From Thermococcus sp. (GTDB lineage: Archaea > Methanobacteriota_B > Thermococci > Thermococcales > Thermococcaceae): a DNA stretch of 5,398 nucleotides. Positions 1-5,398 of the stretch are shown here, piece after piece. Under the pieces are notes generated by a model that saw nothing but the letters and a program-made list of their open reading frames with translations, did not search any database and was not told where the DNA came from. The stretch covers positions 1-5,398 of the forward strand of contig JALTMZ010000101.1 in NCBI GenBank assembly GCA_027001105.1, written 5' to 3'. Numbering within the stretch: position 1 is the first letter of the stretch; the number at the start of each line of letters is the position of its first letter. Position numbers and translations under genes: made by a program.

Positions 1-1
1 G

Positions 2-640
2 ATTGGAAGCGAGATCGAGATAATCCTTTACACCCTGATAAAAAAGCTCAGACAAGAGTACCAGAACTTCATAATAATATCGTTCCATGATGCATACCTT
101 GTCTTGAGGAGATATCTTGAAAATGTGTTCTCAAAGACGGAGGTGAACACAGCATTCGATGGTGCCCACTTGATTTCAGTGAATCCCATTCTTGAGACTG
201 AAGAAAATCAGCCACAGGATATAATTAAAAGCACACACCACGACATCATTGTTGGACGAATCCTTGAGGCAACTTCAAAGATAAATGGCGAGTCTTTATT
301 CATAATATTGGGACTGGACTTTTTTGGAATAAGAATAGGAAAGGAAGAACTCATAGACTTATTCCCGGCATTGGTATCGACCATAGGACGAAAAAAGAAC
401 AACAATGTAATAATGACGCTCAATGTTAAGGTCTTTCCCCAAAGCCTTGTAGAGATTGTGAACAGCTTTGCATTCAACGTAGCCCATGTTGGGATTGAAC
501 TTCAGGATAGGGAGATCAGGAGGTATATAACCCTCATTCGCACGGTATTTTTAGAGTATAACCTCAAGAAGTGGTACTACACACTCCTTGGAAAAAAGCT
601 TGTGTTTAAGCGTGTGAACTCTAAGGGGCTAATTTTTTAA
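2..640 (+). CDS. DUF257-like / RecA-fold-like protein, 5' end outside window
   Basis: The frame is open from base 2 to the TAA at 638-640, giving 212 visible residues with no in-frame ATG near the left edge, so the gene probably starts before the window. A TTG at 104 would be an internal start and has no clear ribosome binding site. What is visible alternates hydrophobic beta strands with helices. An FIIIS strand at residues 24-28 is followed by a helix. Near residues 99-103 FIILGLD ends a hydrophobic strand in Asp, like a Walker B strand. An IMTLNV strand and a charged C-terminal segment ending in Phe follow. No Walker A loop is seen, but it could lie upstream. The pattern resembles Thermococcales DUF257 and degenerate KaiC/RadA-like proteins, which have no settled function. 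There is no signal peptide or membrane segment. It is 46 bp upstream of deoxyhypusine synthase on the same strand. The family call is by resemblance only; that the frame is coding is much more certain. Confidence 0.6.
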   Translation: MGSEIEIILYTLIKKLRQEYQNFIIISFHDAYLVLRRYLENVFSKTEVNTAFDGAHLISVNPILETEENQPQDIIKSTHHDIIVGRILEATSKINGESLFIILGLDFFGIRIGKEELIDLFPALVSTIGRKKNNNVIMTLNVKVFPQSLVEIVNSFAFNVAHVGIELQDREIRRYITLIRTVFLEYNLKKWYYTLLGKKLVFKRVNSKGLIF

Positions 641-657
641 GTCCTATCTTTTCTTTT
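632..657 (+). terminator. T-rich termination tract after the DUF257-like gene
   Basis: The stop codon of the upstream gene sits inside a run of Ts, followed by a second pyrimidine-rich stretch ending in CTTTT. Archaeal RNA polymerase terminates on oligo-T tracts without a hairpin, so some termination here is likely. Read-through into deoxyhypusine synthase remains possible because no strong promoter is visible in the short gap. Confidence 0.4.
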
Positions 658-673
658 AGTTTAAAATCCAAAA

Positions 674-682
674 GAAGGTGAT
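674..682 (+). promoter_or_regulatory. Ribosome binding site that fixes the deoxyhypusine synthase start
   Basis: The stretch GAAGGTGAT matches the archaeal anti-Shine-Dalgarno complement GGAGGTGAT at all but one base. It ends 4 bases before ATG 687. The in-frame GTG at 678 lies inside this site, so the longer 328-residue start cannot use it. ATG 687 is therefore preferred. Confidence 0.75.
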
Positions 683-686
683 AATA

Positions 687-1664
687 ATGGAGATCAACTT
701 AGGTGAGCAGAGGGTTGTGAAGGATATAAAGCTAAAACATGGAATGAGCGTGAACGAAATAACAAAACAGCTCTTCGAGAGTGGCGGCTTCGTTGCAAAG
801 AAGTTTGCAATAGCGGTTGACATACTTGAGAGGATGATAAAAGATAAAGATACATTCAAGTTTCTGAGCTTTCCAGCATGCATAATGGCAACAGGAACAA
901 GGGGGATAATTGTAGACTTGATTAAAAACAAGCTCTTTGATGCTGTAATTACGACCTGCGGAACGTTAGATCACGATTTAGCGAGACTATGGAAGCCTTA
1001 CTATCATGGGAGCTTTCTGATGAATGATAGAGAACTTCACAAACAAGGAATAAACAGATTGGGAAACGTCTTAGTGCCCAACGACAGCTACTGGATTGTC
1101 GAGGAAAAATTGCAAGGGATCTTCCAAGATATCTATGATTCGGGCAAAAGAAGATTAGCAACGTATGAGCTTGTGTGGGAAATTGGAAAACGTTTGGAGA
1201 AGGAAGAAGGCAAAGAGAACAGCTTCACTTACTGGGCATACAAGAATCAAATTCCAGTGTTCATCCCCGGCATCACTGATGGAGCAGTTGGCTACCAGCT
1301 CTGGCTTTTCATGCAAGATAAAGAGGACTTCATCGTCGATGTTTTCAGAGATGAAACAAAGCTTGATGAGATAATGGCATCGTTGGCTTCAAACAAGAAG
1401 AAGAGCGGCGCTTTGATGATTGGTGGGGGGATTTCAAAGCACCACACAATATGGTGGAATCAGTTTTGGAAAGAGGGTCTTGATTATGCTGTCTACATAA
1501 CGACAGCAGTTGAATGGGATGGCTCATTGAGCGGTGCAAGGATGAGAGAAGCAGTTTCATGGGGCAAAGTCAAGGAGGATGCAAGATACGTTACCGTTGA
1601 AGGTGATGCGACGGTTTTACTTCCTTTTATGATTGCATCCCTACTGGAAAGACTTCAATTTTGA
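687..1664 (+). CDS. dys: Deoxyhypusine synthase
   Basis: This NAD-dependent cytosolic enzyme transfers the aminobutyl group of spermidine to one lysine of translation factor aIF5A, making deoxyhypusine. The product is 325 residues from ATG 687, slightly short of the roughly 340 usual for archaeal members. The nucleotide-binding core begins with ATGTRGIIVDLI (68-79), followed by TTCGTLDHDLAR (89-100). GGGISKHH (246-253) contains the catalytic His pair. ITTAVEWDGSLSGA (271-284) and EAVSWGKV (288-295) follow, with Lys294 in the position of the lysine that forms the covalent enzyme-aminobutyl intermediate (Lys329 in the human enzyme) and Trp292 beside it. All key blocks are present and in order, so the enzyme should be active. 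The gene lies 46 bp after the DUF257-like gene with no obvious functional link. It ends in a convergent gap facing the aminotransferase. In archaea the same enzyme may also act on agmatine; the sequence does not decide this. Confidence 0.96.
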   Translation: MEINLGEQRVVKDIKLKHGMSVNEITKQLFESGGFVAKKFAIAVDILERMIKDKDTFKFLSFPACIMATGTRGIIVDLIKNKLFDAVITTCGTLDHDLARLWKPYYHGSFLMNDRELHKQGINRLGNVLVPNDSYWIVEEKLQGIFQDIYDSGKRRLATYELVWEIGKRLEKEEGKENSFTYWAYKNQIPVFIPGITDGAVGYQLWLFMQDKEDFIVDVFRDETKLDEIMASLASNKKKSGALMIGGGISKHHTIWWNQFWKEGLDYAVYITTAVEWDGSLSGARMREAVSWGKVKEDARYVTVEGDATVLLPFMIASLLERLQF

Positions 1665-1670
1665 TCCTAA

Positions 1671-1683
1671 CTTTTAATTTTTA
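1671..1683 (+). terminator. T-rich terminator of deoxyhypusine synthase
   Basis: Starting 6 bases after the TGA stop, the stretch CTTTTAATTTTTA gives two T runs in quick succession, typical of archaeal intrinsic termination. There is no stem-loop. Confidence 0.5.
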
Positions 1684-1809
1684 ATGCACTTAGGTATCAA
1701 AACATTATTAAACTCCAAAAGCCAATTCTCTAACGCCCGGGGAGCACCGCCGAAGGCGGAGTCTATGAACTTGGGCGGGTTATTGCCCCCATCACTTCTC
1801 GGAAATTAG
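1684..1809 (+). pseudogene. Possible remnant of the C-terminal tail of an IS200/IS605 tnpB
   Basis: A 41-codon frame runs from ATG 1684 to TAG 1807-1809. Its second half reads NARGAPPKAESMN followed by a Gly/Leu/Pro-rich end. That Ala-Arg-Gly-Ala-Pro style of tail resembles the poorly conserved extension after the zinc ribbon in many archaeal TnpB proteins, where the DNA is GC-rich because it also encodes the 3'-end omega/re-RNA. The zinc-ribbon cysteines and RuvC residues are absent, so at most the last codons and right end of an element are left. There is no ribosome binding site before ATG 1684, so expression as a peptide is doubtful. The resemblance is from memory of the family and was not checked by a search. 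Confidence 0.25.
1734..1790. ncRNA. GC-rich, foldable element in an AT-rich convergent gap (candidate structured RNA)
   Basis: This 57-bp block has 39 G or C bases (68%), while the flanking 1665-1733 is about one quarter GC. In AT-rich hyperthermophiles such islands usually mark structured RNAs. A perfect hairpin is visible: CCGCC 1747-1751 pairs with GGCGG 1755-1759 around a three-base loop. It is enclosed by CGCCC 1734-1738 pairing with GGGCG 1773-1777. GGGC 1773-1776 can instead pair with GCCC 1785-1788, so the outer stem has a competitor. I recognise no tRNA, 5S, SRP, RNase P, box C/D or full H/ACA pattern. The strand is undecided: on + it follows deoxyhypusine synthase, on - it would be in the 3' region of the aminotransferase. 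The leading alternative is the guide-RNA region of a decayed IS605 right end. Confidence 0.4.
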
Positions 1810-1850
1810 TCTAAAGCTGGATAAACCCCAAAGTACCAATAAATGCATGT

Positions 1851-1885
1851 AAAAAGCTGAAATTGAAAACGAGAAGAAGGGAAAA
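1851..1885 (-). terminator. Pyrimidine-rich terminator of the aminotransferase
   Basis: On the minus strand, starting 4 bases after the TGA stop, the sequence is a long C/T-rich run with several TTTT clusters, ending in a T5 run at 1851-1855. This fits archaeal T-tract termination and would stop transcription before the GC-rich block at 1734-1790. Confidence 0.45.
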
Positions 1886-1889
1886 GAGT

Positions 1890-3137
1890 TCACATGCCAA
1901 GCTCTTCTTTAATTGTCTCAGCAAGCTTTTGGATTCCAATCTTAATCTTCTCTTCGTCAACATATGTGAAGTTCAAACGCATTGTGTTCTTGACGTCTCT
2001 GTACGCAAAGAACGCCTCTCCGGGGACATAAGCAACACCTTTTGCAACTGCCTTTTCAAGCATCTTCTTTGTGTCAATGCTTTCTGGAACCGTTGCCCAG
2101 ACGAACATACCACCCTCAGGCTTTGTCCACTTAACTCCCTCCGGCATGTACTCTTCAAGGGCGTCAAGCATTGCGTCCCTCTTTGGCTTGTAGAACTTTA
2201 TTATCCTCGGTATGTGCTTCTCCAAGAGCCCCTTTTCAAGGAACTTCCATGCAATAACCTGACCAAATGGATTTGTACAGAGATCGACTGCCTGCTTGGC
2301 AATCTCAATCTTCCTTATGAAGTGCGGCTCCCCTGCTATCCAGCCGAGTCTAAATCCTGGAGCAAGAATCTTTGAGAATGTTCCAAAGTAGAATACCCTT
2401 CCCTCGGTGTCAAACTTCTTTATCGGTGGAACTGGTTTGCCTGAGTAGCGAAGTTCTCCATATGGATCATCCTCAATGACCAAGAAGTCATATTCACTTG
2501 CAAGCTCTACAAGGTACTTTCTTCTCTCTTCACTCATTGTTACACCTGCTGGGTTCTGGAATGTTGGAACAGTATAAACAAACTTAACCTTCTTATTCTC
2601 TGCTTTGAGTTTTCTCAGCTTTTCTTCAAGAAGGTCAACCCTCATTCCCTCATCGTCAAGGGGAATCTGCATGAAGTTCGGCTCATAGTACTTGAAGGCA
2701 TTTAAAGCTGCTAAATATGTTGGCGCTTCAACAACTATCAAGTCTCCAGGATTAATGAAGGTCCTCCCGATTAGATCCAAGGCTTGCTGTGAGCCAGAGA
2801 CAACCATTATGTCCACTTTTGAAATCGGGATTCCGTATCTATCTCGTAACCACTCTGCGATTTTAAGCCTTAATGGGGTGAACCCTTTTGTTGTTCCATA
2901 CTGGAGGGCTTTATCAGCATGCTCCTCAATGACTTCTTGAGCAATCTGCTTAATCTCCTCCTTTGGAAACGTTGCGGGGTTAGGTAATCCTCCCGCCATA
3001 GAGATTACATCAGAAGTCTCAACGAGCTTTAAAAGCTCTCTAATTTCAGATGCTTTCATCTGTAAAGCTTTTTCTGAGAAGTAACTCTCATAATCCAGTA
3101 CTTTGGATTCCAACTTTTTTTGAAGCATCTCTTCCAT
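1890..3137 (-). CDS. PLP-dependent class I/II aminotransferase (aromatic / multi-substrate, KAT II-like)
   Basis: A cytosolic fold-type I transaminase of 415 residues that moves an amino group between an amino acid and a 2-oxo acid, usually 2-oxoglutarate. Relatives in Thermococcales act on aromatic amino acids, kynurenine, 2-aminoadipate and several others. Visible active-site residues are SGSQQ (114-118, phosphate and ring contacts), Tyr141, Asn195 in QNPAG, Asp223 and Tyr226 in EDDPYGEL (Asp223 contacts the pyridine nitrogen), Ser255-Lys256 in GTFSKILAPGFRLGW (Lys256 forms the Schiff base, Arg263 binds phosphate), and Arg387 in MRLNF for the substrate carboxylate. The spacing Lys256-Arg263 equals that of human KAT II. 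The N-terminal AGGLPNP loop (48-54) is typical of this subgroup. ATG 3137 has GGGGGTTAT ahead of it. It is transcribed divergently from the ribose-bisphosphate isomerase through a shared control region. Motifs do not settle the exact substrate. Confidence 0.93.
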   Translation of the reverse strand: MEEMLQKKLESKVLDYESYFSEKALQMKASEIRELLKLVETSDVISMAGGLPNPATFPKEEIKQIAQEVIEEHADKALQYGTTKGFTPLRLKIAEWLRDRYGIPISKVDIMVVSGSQQALDLIGRTFINPGDLIVVEAPTYLAALNAFKYYEPNFMQIPLDDEGMRVDLLEEKLRKLKAENKKVKFVYTVPTFQNPAGVTMSEERRKYLVELASEYDFLVIEDDPYGELRYSGKPVPPIKKFDTEGRVFYFGTFSKILAPGFRLGWIAGEPHFIRKIEIAKQAVDLCTNPFGQVIAWKFLEKGLLEKHIPRIIKFYKPKRDAMLDALEEYMPEGVKWTKPEGGMFVWATVPESIDTKKMLEKAVAKGVAYVPGEAFFAYRDVKNTMRLNFTYVDEEKIKIGIQKLAETIKEELGM

Positions 3138-3149
3138 AGTATAACCCCC
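3138..3149 (-). promoter_or_regulatory. Ribosome binding site of the aminotransferase
   Basis: On the minus strand GGGGGTTAT matches the archaeal consensus GGAGGTGAT at 7 of 9 bases. The G run ends 7 bases before ATG 3137, which supports that start over internal methionines. Confidence 0.55.
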
Positions 3150-3160
3150 ACTTTGTTATG

Positions 3161-3178
3161 ATGTACAAATTTGAACAT
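3161..3178. promoter_or_regulatory. 18-bp near-palindromic operator candidate
   Basis: ATGTACAAATTTGAACAT is symmetrical in 8 of its 9 base pairs. It has the form ATGTWC-AAATTT-GWACAT, with W being A or T. It covers the start point predicted from the TATA box at 3187-3193 (about 3165) on the minus strand, where a bound dimer would block the aminotransferase promoter. The half-site G(A/T)ACAT recurs three more times between here and the isomerase. It contains TGTACA, the core known for the methanogen tryptophan regulator TrpY. It does not match the Thermococcales TGM, SurR or Phr sites as I know them. The regulator is unknown. Confidence 0.5.
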
Positions 3179-3186
3179 ATCCCCAG

Positions 3187-3193
3187 TTTTATA
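3187..3193 (-). promoter_or_regulatory. TATA box of the aminotransferase
   Basis: On the minus strand TATAAAA lies 50 bases before ATG 3137. A start about 25 bases downstream of its centre falls near 3165, leaving a leader of about 28 bases that contains the ribosome binding site. The geometry is standard for Thermococcales. Confidence 0.7.
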
Positions 3194-3215
3194 CATGGAA
3201 AACTTTGTGGCGATT

Positions 3216-3285
3216 AAATATAAAGCTTTCGGCATTGGTCGTGAATGCCCTTTATGTTTGTAAAGAAAAAAGTGGTCTTTTTTTT
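3216..3285 (+). promoter_or_regulatory. Upstream TATA-like box, AT hairpin and T8 tract in the divergent region
   Basis: On the plus strand TATAAAG at 3219-3225 resembles a TATA box. About 40 bases on, AAAAAAG 3266-3272 and CTTTTTT 3277-3283 form a 7-bp A/T stem around TGGT, and the Ts continue to 3285. Together they look like a start and stop for a very short transcript ahead of the isomerase promoter, but both parts could be chance in AT-rich DNA. A separate inverted repeat, GGCATT 3231-3236 with AATGCC 3244-3249, lies between them. Confidence 0.25.
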
Positions 3286-3287
3286 AA

Positions 3288-3321
3288 GTACATCAAAGTC
3301 TCATTACGAACATCAATGTAC
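3288..3321. promoter_or_regulatory. Second cluster of G(A/T)ACAT half-sites
   Basis: GTACATCAAAGT at 3288-3299 is repeated as GAACATCAATGT at 3308-3319 (10 of 12 bases). The start-to-start distance is 20 bases, about two helical turns, so both copies face the same side of DNA. The second copy also pairs with an inverted half-site ATGTAC at 3316-3321, giving GAACAT-CA-ATGTAC with overlap-free symmetry in 5 of 7 pairs. It lies upstream of both candidate isomerase TATA boxes. Confidence 0.4.
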
Positions 3322-3372
3322 AGAAAAAGTGAAGAAAGTGCAAATATAAAAAGTGCTGGTCAAAGGGTGAAA

Positions 3373-3380
3373 TATATAAA
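3373..3380 (+). promoter_or_regulatory. TATA box of ribose-1,5-bisphosphate isomerase
   Basis: TATATAAA, preceded by a purine-rich GTGAAA BRE-like stretch, predicts a start near 3402 and a leader of about 24 bases that still includes GGAGGG. A weaker box, TATAAAAA at 3345-3352, lies 28 bases further upstream and could give a second start. Confidence 0.7.
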
Positions 3381-3398
3381 GCCCCACGAGAAAAATAA

Positions 3399-4394
<996 letters not shown>

Positions 4395-4397
4395 CTC

Positions 4398-4414
4398 TAT
4401 TATTTTCTTTATTT
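4398..4414 (+). terminator. T-rich terminator of ribose-1,5-bisphosphate isomerase
   Basis: Four bases after the TGA stop, a 17-base stretch contains TTTT, TTT and TTT runs broken by single bases. No hairpin is present, as is usual for archaeal termination. Confidence 0.5.
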
Positions 4415-4430
4415 ACATCAGTTCTCGGAA

Positions 4431-4457
4431 CAAATAAAGAGATAAGAAGAGAAAAAC
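4431..4457 (-). terminator. T-rich terminator of fibrillarin
   Basis: On the minus strand GTTTTTCTCTTCTT immediately follows the stop codon, with further T clusters downstream. The two convergent genes thus end in back-to-back T tracts within a 63-bp gap. Confidence 0.5.
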
Positions 4458-5129
4458 TCAGGGTTTTCTAACCACAAAGAGTGCATGGTCTTTTTCATAT
4501 GGCTCCAGAGAAATGCGCTCAACGATCTCAAAGTACTCGCTCAGCTCTCCCTCAACCATCTTGAAGACTTCTTCTGGTTCTTTTGTGACATCAATGCTTC
4601 TGCTCTTAACGGCGATCATTCCATAGCCACCCCTCTTGAGGTAAGCCTTTGCGTTATCAATCAAGATTTTTGCCTGAGTTGGCTGGGCAACGTCCTCAAA
4701 GATAACATCAACCTTCGTAACCAACGCTCTGTATTCTTCAGGCTTCGTGGCATCTCCAAGGATTGGGATTATGTTCCTTCTCTCCTCAACAATTGGAACT
4801 AACTCCCTCAGAACCCTTGGTGAGAACTCAATTCCAAATATCTTGCCCTCCCATCCAACGATGTCGCTCACGTGAGAAGCAGTTGTACCGCTTGCAATCC
4901 CCAAATAGAGAACGCTCATCCCAGGTTTAATTGGGAAGTTTTTAAGACCGTTCATTATTGCAGCAGCGAGCTTTGACCTCCTTGGGTTCCAGATTCTATA
5001 TTCTTCCCCTTCCCACTTCACTATACGCTCGCCGTAAACTTTCTGTCCAGGGACTAAATTCTTGGTTGCAATTTTCTCGCTTCCATCTTCAAGCAATAAA
5101 CTATGGATTGTTATGGTGATTTTGAGCAA
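4458..5129 (-). CDS. flpA: Fibrillarin-like 2'-O-methyltransferase with a replaced N-terminus
   Basis: Fibrillarin is the SAM-dependent methyltransferase of box C/D sRNPs. With Nop5 and L7Ae it adds 2'-O-methyl groups to rRNA and tRNA. From Glu14 on, the sequence is a close Thermococcales fibrillarin: [10 protein letters not shown] (15-24), RIWNP (45-49), SAM motif [20 protein letters not shown] (73-92), GIEFSPR (99-105), GDATKP (125-130), FEDVAQPTQ (144-152) and catalytic VKSRS (174-178), ending HALFVVRKP. Residues 1-13 ([12 protein letters not shown] after the start) do not match the expected MxxxKHKFPGVY-type strand, and the usual roughly 227-residue length is reduced to 223. The furthest upstream start is TTG 5129, with no clear ribosome binding site. 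TTG 5096 would give a product beginning two codons before Glu14. The Nop5 gene expected directly upstream is missing. The catalytic domain looks intact, but the Nop5-facing N-terminal edge is altered. Identity is certain; the 5' boundary and functionality are not. Confidence 0.88.
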   Translation of the reverse strand: MLKITITIHSLLLEDGSEKIATKNLVPGQKVYGERIVKWEGEEYRIWNPRRSKLAAAIMNGLKNFPIKPGMSVLYLGIASGTTASHVSDIVGWEGKIFGIEFSPRVLRELVPIVEERRNIIPILGDATKPEEYRALVTKVDVIFEDVAQPTQAKILIDNAKAYLKRGGYGMIAVKSRSIDVTKEPEEVFKMVEGELSEYFEIVERISLEPYEKDHALFVVRKP

Positions 5130-5398
5130 GTTACTGGTAGGATTCCCATTTATACTGCTTTCAGTTCATTGAGTAACTGAAGTATTTGTGATAAATTCTG
5201 CTTCATATGTGTAAGTATAACTCGACCTTGGGCCAGTAATTGAAGTTACCAAAAGTGAAGAATTAGTACTAAACGTAATTATCTCCATTCACTGTGAAAA
5301 TTCAATAATTATCACATTTTTAGTATTTGAACTCTTGATTTCAGATGTTGGTCTCAATAAACAAATATCAGGTGTTGATACAGTCCCTCCTTTTCATT
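5091..5398 (-). pseudogene. Ser/Thr-rich broken reading frame fused in frame to fibrillarin
   Basis: In the fibrillarin frame, the minus strand upstream has no TAA or TAG from 5396 onward, only TGA at 5396-5394, 5291-5289 and 5168-5166. The roughly 99 sense codons are one-third Ser plus Thr, with strand-like pieces such as KNVIIIEFSQ, SSLLVTSITGPRSSYTYTYE, EFITNTSVTQ and [10 protein letters not shown]. The motif TS(V/I)T recurs 21 codons apart. This composition suits a secreted surface or pilin-like beta protein, but I cannot name a family. Another frame reads FTVNGDNYV around 5298-5272, so frameshifts rather than only UGA codons may have broken it. There is no start codon with a ribosome binding site and no match to Nop5. 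It is most likely a gene remnant brought next to fibrillarin by a rearrangement. This 269-bp stretch holds no other gene that I can see. Confidence 0.4.
5149..5154 (-). promoter_or_regulatory. Possible TATA box ahead of the altered fibrillarin
   Basis: On the minus strand TATAAA is preceded by GAAAGCAG and predicts a start near 5126. That is just inside TTG 5129, so transcripts from here would have to start translation at TTG 5096 or without a leader. It could be a replacement promoter gained at the junction, or chance in AT-rich DNA. Confidence 0.25.

Noticed and set aside
657..668. AGTTTAAAATCC as a TATA box for deoxyhypusine synthase
   Set aside because: The predicted start would fall at the ATG itself and exclude the strong ribosome binding site. 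A promoter inside the preceding gene or read-through is more likely.
678..686. GTG start for deoxyhypusine synthase adding three residues
   Set aside because: The GTG lies inside the GGTGAT ribosome binding site, so ATG 687 is the natural start.
1727..1790. H/ACA guide RNA on the minus strand of the GC-rich block (pocket flanking the CCGCC/GGCGG stem, AGA box 15 bases after it)
   Set aside because: The pocket-to-AGA spacing fits, but the upper stem is only 5 bp with a three-base loop and has no room for the K-turn or K-loop that L7Ae needs.
1863..2375. 170-codon frame on + opposite the aminotransferase
   Set aside because: It is the antisense of a confidently identified enzyme, with no family features and no promoter or ribosome binding site.
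3158..3164. C-box-like ATGATGT, suggesting a box C/D sRNA
   Set aside because: It lacks the final A of RTGATGA, no CTGA D box lies at the right distance, and the bases overlap the palindrome.
5218..5398. Open frame of about 60 codons on + at the right end
   Set aside because: It is codon-aligned antisense to the Ser/Thr-rich minus-strand frame, has no start signals, and is cut by stops just to its left.

Overview
The window reads as a Thermococcales archaeon (Thermococcus, Pyrococcus or Palaeococcus). The evidence is an AT-rich sequence with compact genes, strong archaeal TATA boxes, GGAGG/GGTGAT-type ribosome binding sites, T-rich tracts in place of hairpin terminators, and proteins close to what I know of Pyrococcus/Thermococcus orthologues. 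This rests on recognising families from the sequence; no database search was run.

Layout. (1) Positions 2-640 (+) hold the 3' part of a gene for an alpha/beta protein resembling the Thermococcales DUF257 / RecA-like group. (2) Positions 687-1664 (+) encode deoxyhypusine synthase, which starts the hypusine modification of aIF5A. (3) The 225-bp convergent gap at 1665-1889 is mostly very AT-rich but contains a GC-rich block of about 57 bp that can fold. It may be a structured RNA and/or the worn right end of an IS200/IS605 element. (4) Positions 1890-3137 (-) encode a fold-type I PLP aminotransferase of the aromatic / multi-substrate / KAT II-like group. (5) Positions 3138-3425 form a 288-bp divergent control region with convincing promoters on both sides and five copies of G(A/T)ACAT, two of which form an 18-bp near-palindrome over the predicted aminotransferase transcription start. 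(6) Positions 3426-4394 (+) encode ribose-1,5-bisphosphate isomerase of the archaeal nucleotide-salvage pathway (AMP phosphorylase, this enzyme, type III RuBisCO). (7) Positions 4458-5129 (-) encode fibrillarin, the 2'-O-methyltransferase of box C/D sRNPs. (8) Positions 5130-5398 hold no recognisable gene but a Ser/Thr-rich broken reading frame that runs in frame into fibrillarin.

The most unusual region is the right end. Fibrillarin is intact from Glu14 onward, but its conserved N-terminal strand is replaced by unrelated sequence, and the Nop5 gene normally found just upstream is absent. The replacement belongs to a roughly 99-codon Ser/Thr-rich frame interrupted by three UGA codons and no UAA or UAG. 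Possible explanations are a rearrangement or insertion breakpoint in an essential gene, a decayed surface-protein gene, or an assembly join. The second lead is the uncharacterised operator-like repeat between the aminotransferase and the isomerase, which suggests joint control. The four complete or near-complete housekeeping genes are otherwise ordinary and belong to separate pathways: translation-factor modification, amino-acid transamination, NMP degradation and RNA modification.
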